A stretch of DNA of 64,000 nt, taken from the NCBI RefSeq assembly GCF_007827045.1, contig NZ_RPFW01000009.1:309871-373870 (forward strand), given 5' to 3'. Under the pieces are notes generated by a model. That model was given only the letters and a program-made list of their open reading frames with translations, had not been told where the DNA came from and ran no database searches. Numbering within the stretch: position 1 is the stretch's first letter; every line of letters starts with the position of its first letter. Positions 16,689-24,357 of this stretch are shown here, piece by piece. The stretch is from Trebonia kvetii. Lineage in GTDB: Bacteria; Actinomycetota; Actinomycetes; Streptosporangiales; Streptosporangiaceae. The position numbers and the translations under genes are program-made.

Positions 16689-17545
16689 GAAGGTACCGCC
16701 CGCGAAGCGACCGCCCGCTGGTAGTCCGCTTCGCTGCCCCCCAGGTACGCGGCCGTGAACGCCGCCCATTTGGCGGGATCGGCGGCTGCCGCCGCGTAGC
16801 CGCGCTGGAATGCCTCGTCGCGCTCGTAGTCAGGTGCGCAGGAGGTGAAGTGCGCGCCGTTCGGTGCCTCCACGACGCCCTCGATCATCCACCGGTGGAT
16901 GCGCAGCGACGCGAGCCCGCCGGCCGCGAGCAGTTCCCCGGTGAGGACGATCCGCTCGCAGGACACGTACGCGTGCTCGGCGGCGGTCGCGAAGAGGTCA
17001 TCGAAGTACAGGTCGGGCCCCAGGAACTGCGCGTTGCCGGTGGCGTCGGCGCGGTTCAGGTGAATCAGCGCGGCGTCGAGCGGCAGTGCGGGGACCGCGA
17101 GCAGTTCCTCGCGGTCAGCGTAGGGCGAGGTAACCGTGCGCAGTTCCGGGTTGAGCCGCGGGACGTCAGATCCGAGTCCGGCCCTGGTCGGCAGGAATGG
17201 CAGCCGCAGCGATGCCGCGTACAGCGCCCACTGCAGCATGCCCTCGTCGTACTCGGTGACGTCCACGGTCCCCGACTCGCGGGCGGCGCGGAAGTGCGGC
17301 TCGAGCGGAATGGAGTCGAGCGACACGAAGCCGTAGACCAGCCGCTTGACCTTGCCCGCGGCGCACAGCAGGCCGACGTCAGGGCCGCCGTAGGAGACGA
17401 TCGTCAGGTCGCGCAGGTCCGAGCGCAGGATCGCCCGGATCAGCGACATCGGCTTGCGCCGCGACCCCCAGCCGCCGATCCCGATGGTCATGGCCGGGCG
17501 CAGCCTGGCGACTACCTCGTCCTCGGTCATCCGCTTGTCCGCCAC
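16685..17545 (-). CDS. ipdA: IpdA, alpha subunit of the steroid ring-cleaving hydrolase
   Basis: 286 residues, first gene of the operon. I choose GTG 17545 (VADKRMTEDEVVARL) because it aligns residue for residue with the recalled mycobacterial IpdA start MPDKRTALDDAVAQL; a further ATG lies at 17530. Motifs: MTIGIGGWGSRRKPMSLIRA, VSYGGPDVGLLCAAGKVKR, FVSLDSIPLEPHF, YDEGMLQWALYAAS and GAHFTSCAPDYERDEAFQRG. With IpdB it hydrolyses the last carbocycle of the steroid nucleus. A KstR2-type operator ends 17 bp upstream of the start. Confidence 0.93.
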   Translation of the reverse strand: MADKRMTEDEVVARLRPAMTIGIGGWGSRRKPMSLIRAILRSDLRDLTIVSYGGPDVGLLCAAGKVKRLVYGFVSLDSIPLEPHFRAARESGTVDVTEYDEGMLQWALYAASLRLPFLPTRAGLGSDVPRLNPELRTVTSPYADREELLAVPALPLDAALIHLNRADATGNAQFLGPDLYFDDLFATAAEHAYVSCERIVLTGELLAAGGLASLRIHRWMIEGVVEAPNGAHFTSCAPDYERDEAFQRGYAAAAADPAKWAAFTAAYLGGSEADYQRAVASRAVPS

Positions 17546-17561
17546 CTCCTCAGCTTCATCT

Positions 17562-17575
17562 AGCAAGCGCTTGGT
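17562..17575 (-). promoter_or_regulatory. KstR2 operator upstream of ipdA
   Basis: AGCAAGCGCTTGGT fits the published KstR2 consensus AnCAAGnnCTTGnT at every defined position. It lies 17 bp upstream of the ipdA start and would control the whole ten-gene minus-strand operon. KstR2 is a TetR-family repressor released by HIP-CoA in mycobacteria; its gene is not in this window. Confidence 0.85.
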
Positions 17576-17622
17576 TGACAAGCCTCCCGCTGCGCGCAGC
17601 ACTGGTGTAGGCTCCCATTAAA

Positions 17623-17636
17623 TAGAACATGTTCTA
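17623..17636 (+). promoter_or_regulatory. KstR operator upstream of the aldehyde dehydrogenase
   Basis: TAGAACATGTTCTA is a perfect palindrome fitting the KstR consensus TnnAACnnGTTnnA. It ends 16 bp before the aldehyde dehydrogenase start and 47 bp from the KstR2 box, so the intergenic region carries operators of both steroid regulators back to back. Confidence 0.88.
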
Positions 17637-17652
17637 CTTTAGCGAGGCTGTC

Positions 17653-19164
17653 ATGGTCGCGTCCATCAAGCCGTACGCCGACGAGCTCGCCTTGACTGAC
17701 GGCCGCATGCTGATCAACGGCGAGTGGGTCACGGCCGAGTCGGGCGCGACCTGGAGCCACACGCATCCAGCGACGGGGGAGCGGGTCGCCGAGTTTCCCG
17801 TCGCCGGGCCGGCCGACGTCGACCTGGCCGTACGCGCCGCGCGACGGGCGTTCGACGAGGGCCCGTGGCCGCATGCCCGGGCCGGCGAGCGCGGCCGGGT
17901 GCTGCGCGCGATCGCGGACCTCGTCCGGGCGCACGGCGACGAGCTGCTGCGGCTCCAGGCGCTCGACAACAGCGTCCCGCTGAGCTTCGGCGAGATCTAC
18001 GCGGTGTCGGCCGAGTTCGTGGCCGACGTCTTCGAGCACCACGCCGGCTGGGCCGACAAGCTGGCCGGTGAGACGCTGCCGCCCTTCCAGGGCGGCGACC
18101 ACATGGTCTTCACGCTGCGCGAGCCGGTCGGCGTGGTCGGCGCGGTGATCCCGTGGAACGCGCCGCTGCCGCTGTTCGCCCAGAAGGTGGCGCCGGCGCT
18201 GGCGGCCGGCTGCACGATCGTGGTCAAGCCATCCGAGTACGCCACGTTCGCGGTGCTGCGGCTGGCCAGGCTGATCGCCGAGGAGTCGGGGCTGCCTGCG
18301 GGCGTGCTCAACATCGTCACCGGCCCAGGCGAACCCACCGGCGACGCTCTGATCAGCCACCCCATGGTGGACAAGCTGTCGTTCACCGGCAGCCGCGCGA
18401 TCGGCCAGCGAGTCATGATGGCCGCGGCCGTCGGATGCAAGCGGGTGAGCCTGGAACTCGGCGGCAAGAGCCCGGCGGTCGTCTTCGCCGACGCGGACGT
18501 CGGCACCGCCGCCGCGGTCACCATGGGCACCGTCACCCTGGGCCTGTCCGGTCAGGTCTGCGCGGCGCAGACCAGGGCGCTGGTGCACCGGGACGCGCTC
18601 GATGAGTTCCTCGCGACCGCCGAGGTGATCGCGGGCATGGTCAGCTACGGCAACCCGTTCGACCCGGAGGTCACCTCCGCGCCGCTGATCAACACCAGGC
18701 AGCTTGACCGGGTCCTCGGCCTGATCGCCCGCGGGCAGGAAGAGGGCGCCCGGCTGGTCTGCGGCGGCACCAGGGAGGCGGGCGACCTCGCGGTGGGCAA
18801 CTTCGTCACGCCGACGCTGTTCGCCGACGTGTCCAACGACATGAGCATCGCCCGGGAGGAGATCTTCGGTCCGGTGCTCTCCGTCATCCCCTTCGATGAC
18901 GAGGACGAGGCGTTGCGGCTCGCCAACGACACCGCCTATGGGCTCGCCGCCACCGTGTGGACCTCAGACATACGCCGGGCGATGCGGCTGACCAAGGCCA
19001 TCCGCGCCGGCACGGTCGGCATCAACGGCTACCAGCTCGAGCCGAACGCGCCGTTCGGCGGCTTCCAGCAGTCGGGCATGGGCCGCGAGGGCGGCCGCGC
19101 CGCGATCGAGTCCTACACCGAGCTGAAGACCGTCCTGCTCCCGCTAACCGACGAGATGATCTGA
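17653..19164 (+). CDS. NAD(P)-dependent aldehyde dehydrogenase, KstR-regulated
   Basis: 503 residues. The first ATG in the frame (17629) lies inside the KstR operator, so I use ATG 17653 (MVASIKPYADEL), which has GAGG upstream. ALDH features: GAVIPWNAPLPLFAQKVAPA, VKPSEYATFAVLRLA, FTGSRAIGQRV, the catalytic glutamate in LELGGKSPAVVF, the catalytic cysteine in LSGQVCAAQTRALVH, and EEIFGPVLSVIPF. It probably oxidises an aldehyde produced during sterol side-chain or propionyl metabolism; the precise substrate is unknown. Divergent from ipdA. Confidence 0.92.
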   Translation: MVASIKPYADELALTDGRMLINGEWVTAESGATWSHTHPATGERVAEFPVAGPADVDLAVRAARRAFDEGPWPHARAGERGRVLRAIADLVRAHGDELLRLQALDNSVPLSFGEIYAVSAEFVADVFEHHAGWADKLAGETLPPFQGGDHMVFTLREPVGVVGAVIPWNAPLPLFAQKVAPALAAGCTIVVKPSEYATFAVLRLARLIAEESGLPAGVLNIVTGPGEPTGDALISHPMVDKLSFTGSRAIGQRVMMAAAVGCKRVSLELGGKSPAVVFADADVGTAAAVTMGTVTLGLSGQVCAAQTRALVHRDALDEFLATAEVIAGMVSYGNPFDPEVTSAPLINTRQLDRVLGLIARGQEEGARLVCGGTREAGDLAVGNFVTPTLFADVSNDMSIAREEIFGPVLSVIPFDDEDEALRLANDTAYGLAATVWTSDIRRAMRLTKAIRAGTVGINGYQLEPNAPFGGFQQSGMGREGGRAAIESYTELKTVLLPLTDEMI

Positions 19165-19522
19165 CCTCCGCACGCCTCAGGTCGCTTGACAGGCTGGCAG
19201 ACAGCGCGTCGAGGCAGACCGGACGGCTTAACGCCGCCGAGAATGGAGTCATGGCCGCTGCTGATGTTGAGAAGTTCCGGGTGGTCTTCGACTTGTGTGA
19301 CGCTGAGGTGCGAATCTACCGGCAGAGGCACGATGGGCGGTCATCGGCGGTCTGGCGGTCTATCCGAAGACCTAGCCGCCATCATCGGCCAAGCCCAGAA
19401 GTAGCCAAGGTATCGGCATCCCGCGCCCGATTCGCTCGATCACGGCGGCGTTGGTAGCAGGCGCAGAGCCCTGATGGCAGGATGGCCGGTGACAGCGTCA
19501 GGGCAACCAGGGGGCGGGCGGT
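19165..19522. other. intergenic stretch with a possible decayed small gene
   Basis: A short plus-strand frame from 19252 reads MAAADVEKFRVVFDLCDAEV and, in a different frame, a tail GGLSEDLAAIIGQAQK ends at 19404. This suggests a small frameshifted gene, but I do not recognise the family and cannot prove coding. Confidence 0.25.
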
Positions 19523-20353
19523 ATGCCAACTGAGCGGGCACTGGGTCAGCATGCACAGCGGGCAGCGAGCACGTATGGAGCAGCGGCCGATCACTACGGC
19601 CTTGCCTCGCTGGGCTTCTGGGACCGATACGGTGCCGCCACGGTGTCCCGGCTGACGCTCCCCGCTGGCGGCCTGGTACTCGATCTTTGCTGTGGCGCCG
19701 GGGCGTCAGCGATCCCTTCCGCCCATGCCGTCGGCGCGACAGGGCGCGTTCTTGGCATCGACGTGGCGGCGCCCTTGCTGAAGATGGCCAGGGCCAGGGC
19801 CCTTCGCGAGCGCCTGGTTGATATCGAATTCCGCCATGGCGACGCGCTCGAGACGGGATTGCCTGACGGCAGCTTCGACGCGGTCGTGTGCGTGTTCGGC
19901 GTTTTCTTCGCCTCCGATATGACGGCGTTCGTGAGGGAGATGTGGCGACTGGTCAAGCCCGGCGGCGTGCTGGCCGTCACCACCTGGGGGGCGGGCCTGT
20001 TCGAGCCGGCCAATAGCATTTTCTGGGCGGCTGTCGGCGCCGTCGAGCCGTCCCTGTTCAAGGCCTTCAACCCGTGGGACGTGATCACCACCCCCGAGTC
20101 CGTCGCCGGCCTGTTCTCCCGGGCCGAGGTGCCGAACCCCGCCGTCGCAGCGGTCCCAGGCCAGCACCATCTGGAACATCCGGACAGGTTCTGGGAGATC
20201 GTGCTCGGGTCAGGCTACCGGGCCACCGTTGACGCCCTTGCTCCCGGGCAATATGACCGCGTCCGCAGCCTAGTGCTCAGCGAACTGCGATCGGCCAGGG
20301 TGACAGCCGTGCGCACCGACGTAGTCTTCGGAACAGCCGATCGGCCGCGATAA
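19523..20353 (+). CDS. class I SAM-dependent methyltransferase (UbiE-like)
   Basis: 276 residues from ATG 19523. Motif I is LVLDLCCGAGASAIPSA, followed by GRVLGIDVAAPLLKMARAR, RHGDALETGLPDGSFDAVVC (motif II) and WRLVKPGGVLAVTTWG (motif III). The N-terminal YGAAADHYGLASLGFWDRYG is typical of small-molecule methyltransferases related to UbiE. Substrate unknown. It lies in a non-steroid patch of the region and has no KstR box. The downstream membrane-protein gene is close behind and may be cotranscribed. Confidence 0.82.
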   Translation: MPTERALGQHAQRAASTYGAAADHYGLASLGFWDRYGAATVSRLTLPAGGLVLDLCCGAGASAIPSAHAVGATGRVLGIDVAAPLLKMARARALRERLVDIEFRHGDALETGLPDGSFDAVVCVFGVFFASDMTAFVREMWRLVKPGGVLAVTTWGAGLFEPANSIFWAAVGAVEPSLFKAFNPWDVITTPESVAGLFSRAEVPNPAVAAVPGQHHLEHPDRFWEIVLGSGYRATVDALAPGQYDRVRSLVLSELRSARVTAVRTDVVFGTADRPR

Positions 20354-20372
20354 CCGTGACAGGCGTGAATTA

Positions 20373-20894
20373 GTGGCTGAACACGCGAAATTGCTGGAGT
20401 TGGCGGGCAGCGGCCTCGATCTCCTCGGTCTGGCCGCCGGCTGTTGGTATGTAGCCACCCGATACCGAGAGCGAGTCATCGCCGACGCGGACCGCAATTT
20501 GTCCTTTGGCGCATCCGTATCCGTGACGGATCCGGTAAGCGAGGCCCGGCCCGACATCCTGCTCCTGAGGGGGGAGTCCGGAGCGGAAACCGATGAGGAA
20601 ACAGATGCCGAAGGGCTTCTGGCGCCGCAGATGGCTGAATCTCTTGGACTGATCTTCCGCTGGTGGGAACGGGGCTGGCGGAACGCGCGCACCGTTGGCT
20701 GGCCCGCCGTAGTCCTTTGCGCTCCTGTCGGGCTGGTGCTGCTGGCCGCCGCGCTGGTCTGGTCGGCCCTGCTGCTCCCGGTCGTTACTGTCAGGTATCT
20801 ATCGGACACCGGGAAGGATTTCCGGCTCCGGATCGCAGTCCTCGCCTTTGCGGCCGGAATCGTCACGCAGATACTGGGGGCCACGATCGGTTAG
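20373..20894 (+). CDS. hypothetical membrane protein
   Basis: 173 residues from GTG 20373, 19 bp after the methyltransferase stop. The N-terminal 30 residues are mildly hydrophobic (LLGLAAGCWYVATRYRERV). An acidic central stretch (GAETDEETDAEG) precedes two clear membrane segments, about residues 109-137 (GWPAVVLCAPVGLVLLAAAL) and 151-171 (LRIAVLAFAAGIVTQILGA). I do not recognise a family. Codon use is typical of the region, which supports real coding. Possible operon partner of the methyltransferase. Confidence 0.55.
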   Translation: MAEHAKLLELAGSGLDLLGLAAGCWYVATRYRERVIADADRNLSFGASVSVTDPVSEARPDILLLRGESGAETDEETDAEGLLAPQMAESLGLIFRWWERGWRNARTVGWPAVVLCAPVGLVLLAAALVWSALLLPVVTVRYLSDTGKDFRLRIAVLAFAAGIVTQILGATIG

Positions 20895-20941
20895 CACTGA
20901 ACCTGTAGCGGAACGGTCGTGCGGTGAGCATCGGGGCCGGG

Positions 20942-21598
20942 CTAGTCGGCCAGGAGCAGGCGCTGCCAGGTATCGGCGAGGAAGTGCTCGTAGCGTTCCG
21001 GGGTCCAGCCGCGCTGGCCGGCGAGCAGTTGGTAGAGCTCGGGAGCGTTGGTGGCCCACACGATGTCGGCGGCTTCGCCGGGTTCCACGCGGAGCGTGCC
21101 GACCGCGGCGAGTGCGTCGATGAAACGGCGCATGTTCGCCGCCCGCCGCTCGGCGATCTCGCGCCACAACTCGGCGAGTTCCGGCTCTGCCGGGGCGGCT
21201 TGCTGGACGATGCCGAGGACGGGGGCGAGCCGCCCGGCGATCTGCCGCATCGCGGCGGCGTAGATGGCGATCCGCGTTCGGGCGTCGGGTGCGGCCTGGA
21301 TCGCACGCACGTAGTCGCGTCCATCGGCGGGGATGGCCTGGCTGGTGCCGGAGATCGCGGTCTCGATTAGCAGCCGGGCCAAGTCGGGCTTGCGGCCCAC
21401 GGAGGCGTAGACGGTGTCGAGCGCGACGCCAGCCTGGGCGGCGATCGCCGTCATCGTGGTCGCGGTGTAGCCCTGGCGGGTGAACAGGTGCAGGGCGGCG
21501 TCAAGGACCGCGGTGCGGGTGCGCTCCGCCGCCTGGCGGCGCTTGGGTGCGTCGTACCGCCGCTTGACGGGGGGCTGCTCGGGGTCCATGATGACCAT
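20942..21598 (-). CDS. TetR/AcrR-family transcriptional regulator
   Basis: 218 residues from ATG 21598 (a second ATG at 21589 is equally possible). The N-terminal helix-turn-helix reads AVLDAALHLFTRQGYTATTM, then AIAAQAGVALDTVYASVGRK, the standard TetR DNA-binding domain. The C-terminal half is the variable ligand-binding domain (MRQIAGRLAPVLGIVQQAA). It is divergent from a small monooxygenase-like gene, and a perfect inverted repeat lies between the two starts, so it likely represses both itself and that neighbour. Ligand unknown. Confidence 0.85.
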   Translation of the reverse strand: MVIMDPEQPPVKRRYDAPKRRQAAERTRTAVLDAALHLFTRQGYTATTMTAIAAQAGVALDTVYASVGRKPDLARLLIETAISGTSQAIPADGRDYVRAIQAAPDARTRIAIYAAAMRQIAGRLAPVLGIVQQAAPAEPELAELWREIAERRAANMRRFIDALAAVGTLRVEPGEAADIVWATNAPELYQLLAGQRGWTPERYEHFLADTWQRLLLAD

Positions 21599-21602
21599 AT
21601 TA

Positions 21603-21621
21603 ATCCGAATCTGGTTCGGAT
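21603..21621. promoter_or_regulatory. palindromic operator for the adjacent TetR regulator
   Basis: Perfect inverted repeat ATCCGAA (21603-21609) and TTCGGAT (21615-21621) with a 5-bp spacer, directly between the divergent regulator and its neighbour. Size and position fit a TetR-family operator. Confidence 0.65.
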
Positions 21622-21640
21622 CAAAATGAGGGGCGAGCAC

Positions 21641-21946
21641 ATGACCTACGCATTCACCTACGACGTGCCGATCAACACGGAGATCTACGCCCGGATCAGG
21701 GCTGGCATCGGCCCGGAGCGACCGACTGGCCTGATCGCCCACCTGGCCTACGGCATCGAGAACGGCCTGCGCTACGTCGAGGTCTGGCAGTCCAAGGACG
21801 ACTGGGAGGCCTTCGAGCATGACCGGCTCCACCCCGTCGTCCACCCCATGCTGCAGGAGATGCTCGGCTTCGTGCCGCCCGAGCCGCCGCGCGCCACGCT
21901 CGACATCATCGACGCTTGGACGGCCGACCACTCCCTCACGCCCTGA
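21641..21946 (+). CDS. small protein resembling antibiotic-biosynthesis-monooxygenase (ABM) fold proteins
   Basis: 101 residues from ATG 21641 with GAGGGGCGAG upstream; an ATG at 21626 is an alternative. The sequence (TYDVPINTEIYARIRAGIG, LIAHLAYGIENGLRYVEVWQ, SKDDWEAFEHDRLHPVVHPM) has the dimeric ferredoxin-like pattern of ABM/EthD-type proteins, in which a small substrate is bound in a beta-barrel formed by the dimer. Function unknown. It is divergent from the TetR regulator across a palindromic operator, so it is probably the target of that regulator. Confidence 0.65.
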   Translation: MTYAFTYDVPINTEIYARIRAGIGPERPTGLIAHLAYGIENGLRYVEVWQSKDDWEAFEHDRLHPVVHPMLQEMLGFVPPEPPRATLDIIDAWTADHSLTP

Positions 21947-22004
21947 CCCCCGCCCAAGGTGGGGTGCCTCGCGGTCCATAGCAAGCCGCCCAGGCCAGTC
22001 GATA

Positions 22005-22478
22005 ATGATTAGCGTGACGATCCGATACGAGGAAGTGCTTGGCCCGTTGCGTGAGGCGTACGACGCGCGCGCGGCATGGCGTGACGGGCTGAGCAAGCAA
22101 CCGTGGAAGCTGGCAGAACGGCAAGCGTTCCGGGAGCGGCTGACGCCGGGCATCCGGTTGCTGGAGATCGGTGCCGGCACCGGGCAGGACAGCGCCTACT
22201 TTCAGGAGGAGGGCTTTGCAGTCGTAGCGGCCGACCTCTCGGCGGTGATGGTCGAGCACTGCCCCGGTGGGCTGTTCTTCGTCGGGGTGTACGGCCGGAA
22301 CGAGAGTGCCGAAGGCCCGATCCACGATGACTCGCACGTGCCGCCGCGCTTCTTCTCCTGGCGCACAGACGAGCAGTTGCTCGGCTTCGCGGCTAACGCG
22401 CGGTTCGATGTCGTGGACTTCCATCCCGTGGACGTCGGCAACGCCTACCGGTTCCAGTCGCTGACAGTGCGGCGTGCT
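22005..22478 (+). pseudogene. SAM-dependent methyltransferase, internally deleted and without a stop
   Basis: From ATG 22005 the frame reads VTIRYEEVLGPLREAYDARA and then motif I LLEIGAGTGQDSAYFQEEG and AADLSAVMVEHC. It then jumps directly to PGGLFFVGVYGRNESAEGP, which belongs after motif III. About 50 residues between the two are missing although the frame is kept. The similarity ends with YRFQSLTVRR near 22470; after that the frame runs on for 330 codons antisense to the neighbouring SDR gene. Both an internal deletion and loss of the natural end are therefore visible, so I treat it as a relic truncated by the rearrangement that placed the steroid genes next to it. Confidence 0.7.
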
Positions 22479-23408
22479 TTAGCCGAAGCCGATCGTCTCG
22501 GTGGCCAGGGCCATCGTTTCCATGTAGGCGAAGCCCGGGGCGTCCGGCGAACTGTCGGCGAACGCGCCGGCCAGGGCGTCGTGCACGGCGGGCAGCGTCC
22601 ACATGCCGTCGGGCGTGTCCGCGCGGAAGACCGCACGGATGCTCGGCGGGTTCATGACGGCGGCGACGCCGCCGTGCACGACGAACACCTCGCCGTTGAT
22701 CCGTTCCGCCGCGGGGCTCGCCAGGTAGGTCACCAGGGGCGTCACGTGCTCGGGGTCGAGCGGGTCGGGGCCCTCCTCGGGCGGCGGGCTCACCAGCCCG
22801 GCGATCATGGCGGTACGGGCGCGCGGGCAGATGGCGTTGGCGCGCACGCCGTACCGCGCGCAGCCGCGGGCGGTGGACACCGTCAGGGCCGCGATGCCGG
22901 CCTTGGCCGCGGCGTAGTTCGGCTGACCCGGCGAGCCGAGCAGGAACGCCTCCGACGAGGTGTTCACAATCCGCGCGTAGACCGGGCCGCCCGCCCGCTT
23001 GCTCGCCTCCCGCCAGTGCGCGGTCGCGTGCCGGGTGGTGACGAAGTGGCCGCGCAGGTGCACCCTGATGACCAGGTCCCATTCCTCGGCCGACATCGTG
23101 AAGACCATCCGGTCCCGCAGCACTCCGGCGTTGTTGACGAGGATGTCCAGCCGCCCGTAGGCGTCAAGCGCATCCCGCACCAGCCAGTGGCCGGTTTCCC
23201 AGTCGCCGATGTCCCCCCTGCGGACCACCGCCTCGCCGCCCCCCGCGGCGATCAGCGCGGCCGTCTCCGCGACCGGGTCGCCCGGCAGGTCGTTGAGCAC
23301 GAGCAGCGCGCCGGCCCTGGCGAGGGCGACCGCCTCCGCCCGGCCGAGTCCGTTGCCCGCCCCGGTCACGATGGCCACCTTGCCAGCCAGCGACAGCGCG
23401 TCGTCCAT
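22479..23408 (-). CDS. short-chain dehydrogenase, Hsd4A/ChsB1-like
   Basis: 309 residues from ATG 23408. SDR features: VAIVTGAGNGLGRAEAVALA, NNAGVLRDRMVFTMSAEEW, VHLRGHFVTTRHATAHWR, the catalytic YAAAK in GQPNYAAAKAGIAALT, and RYGVRANAICPRARTAM. The long C-terminal extension and these blocks resemble mycobacterial Rv3502c (Hsd4A/ChsB1), a hydroxysteroid/3-hydroxyacyl-CoA dehydrogenase of side-chain beta-oxidation. It is 2 bp downstream of another SDR gene with a KstR-like box in front, so it is probably steroid-induced. Orthology inferred, not proved. Confidence 0.85.
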   Translation of the reverse strand: MDDALSLAGKVAIVTGAGNGLGRAEAVALARAGALLVLNDLPGDPVAETAALIAAGGGEAVVRRGDIGDWETGHWLVRDALDAYGRLDILVNNAGVLRDRMVFTMSAEEWDLVIRVHLRGHFVTTRHATAHWREASKRAGGPVYARIVNTSSEAFLLGSPGQPNYAAAKAGIAALTVSTARGCARYGVRANAICPRARTAMIAGLVSPPPEEGPDPLDPEHVTPLVTYLASPAAERINGEVFVVHGGVAAVMNPPSIRAVFRADTPDGMWTLPAVHDALAGAFADSSPDAPGFAYMETMALATETIGFG

Positions 23409-23410
23409 GG

Positions 23411-24166
23411 TCAGTACCCCGGTCCCGACAGCACGCCGCCGTCGGCGACGAACTCGCTGCCTGTCGAGTAGGACGACTCGTCCGAGGCCAGGTACGCCAC
23501 CAGGCGGGAGATCTCGGCGGGCTCGGCGAACCGGCGCAGCGGCATGCTGCCGAGGAAGCGCTCGCCGTCACGGCCCGATTCCGCCTGGTCAAGGACCATC
23601 CGGGTGAGCACCCCGCCGGGATGCACAGAGTTGACCCGGATGCCGAACTGGCCGAGTTCCTGCGCGGCGGCCTTGGTCATCCCGCGGATCGCGAACTTGC
23701 TCGCGCTGTAAGCGGAAAGGCCCGCCGCCCCGGTGAATCCCTCGATCGAGGAGACGTTGACGATCGAGCCGCCGCCCGCCTTGGTCATCGGGCCGATCAC
23801 CGCCTTCATGCCAAGCCAGCAGCCCACCGCGTTCACCTCGAGCACCCGCCTGAAGTCGGCGAGCGGCATGTCGGCGATCGGCGCGAAAGTGAGGATGCCG
23901 GCGTTGTTCACCAGCACGTCGAGGGAGCCGAAGGCCTCAAGCGCGAGCGTGATCGCGGCGTCCCAGTCCGCCTCGCTTGTGACGTCGTGGTGCAGGTACC
24001 TGCAGGACTCGTCGCCGAGCTTGGCGGCCACGTACGCGCCCTTGTCGTCGAGCAGGTCGCCGAAGACCACGCGCGCGCCCTCGGCGACGAAGTGCCGCAC
24101 GTGGGACTTGCCCATGCCCCTGGCGCCCCCGGTGATCAGTGCGACCTTGCCGTCGAGGCGGCCCAT
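23411..24166 (-). CDS. short-chain dehydrogenase, 3-alpha/20-beta-hydroxysteroid dehydrogenase-like (Rv2002-like)
   Basis: 251 residues from ATG 24166. VALITGGARGMGKSHVRHFV, VVFGDLLDDKGAYVAA, NNAGILTFAPIADM, VNVSSIEGFTGAAGLSAYSA with the Tyr/Lys pair, GIRVNSVHPGGVLTRM and ASDESSYSTGSEFVADGG closely resemble M. tuberculosis Rv2002 (FabG3), an NADH-dependent 3-alpha,20-beta-hydroxysteroid dehydrogenase. It would interconvert steroid ketone and alcohol groups in the cytosol. First gene of a two-gene transcript with the Hsd4A-like SDR. Imperfect KstR box 29 bp upstream. Confidence 0.87.
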   Translation of the reverse strand: MGRLDGKVALITGGARGMGKSHVRHFVAEGARVVFGDLLDDKGAYVAAKLGDESCRYLHHDVTSEADWDAAITLALEAFGSLDVLVNNAGILTFAPIADMPLADFRRVLEVNAVGCWLGMKAVIGPMTKAGGGSIVNVSSIEGFTGAAGLSAYSASKFAIRGMTKAAAQELGQFGIRVNSVHPGGVLTRMVLDQAESGRDGERFLGSMPLRRFAEPAEISRLVAYLASDESSYSTGSEFVADGGVLSGPGY

Positions 24167-24194
24167 GTGCCCTCCGCTTGACTTGTCGAATCGC

Positions 24195-24208
24195 TAGAAC
24201 GTGTAGCA
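24195..24208 (-). promoter_or_regulatory. imperfect KstR-type box upstream of the SDR pair
   Basis: TAGAACGTGTAGCA has one mismatch (GTA for GTT) to the KstR consensus TnnAACnnGTTnnA. It lies 29 bp upstream of the SDR gene starting at 24166, with a better box 76 bp further on. Confidence 0.5.
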
Positions 24209-24283
24209 ACGCCATCTTGTTGTCGGCCACACCATGAACAGCACGGTTCGCCGACAATAGGAAGCCGCACCCGTTCATCATAT

Positions 24284-24297
24284 TAGAACGTGTTCTT
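24284..24297 (+). promoter_or_regulatory. KstR-type box upstream of the GMC oxidoreductase
   Basis: TAGAACGTGTTCTT matches the KstR core AACnnGTT exactly and deviates only at the last outer position. It lies 60 bp before the GMC oxidoreductase start, in a divergent promoter shared with two SDR genes. Confidence 0.75.
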
Positions 24298-24357
24298 GTC
24301 TTGAAGATGGCGTTGGCGTAGAGTCCCGAGCACCGGGCGAGCTGCTGCGAGGACCTG

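Noticed and set aside
15933..17545. Annotation of the ipdA/ipdB pair as a CoA transferase
   Set aside because: The fold is CoA-transferase-like, but blocks and operon context match IpdAB, which is a ring-opening hydrolase.
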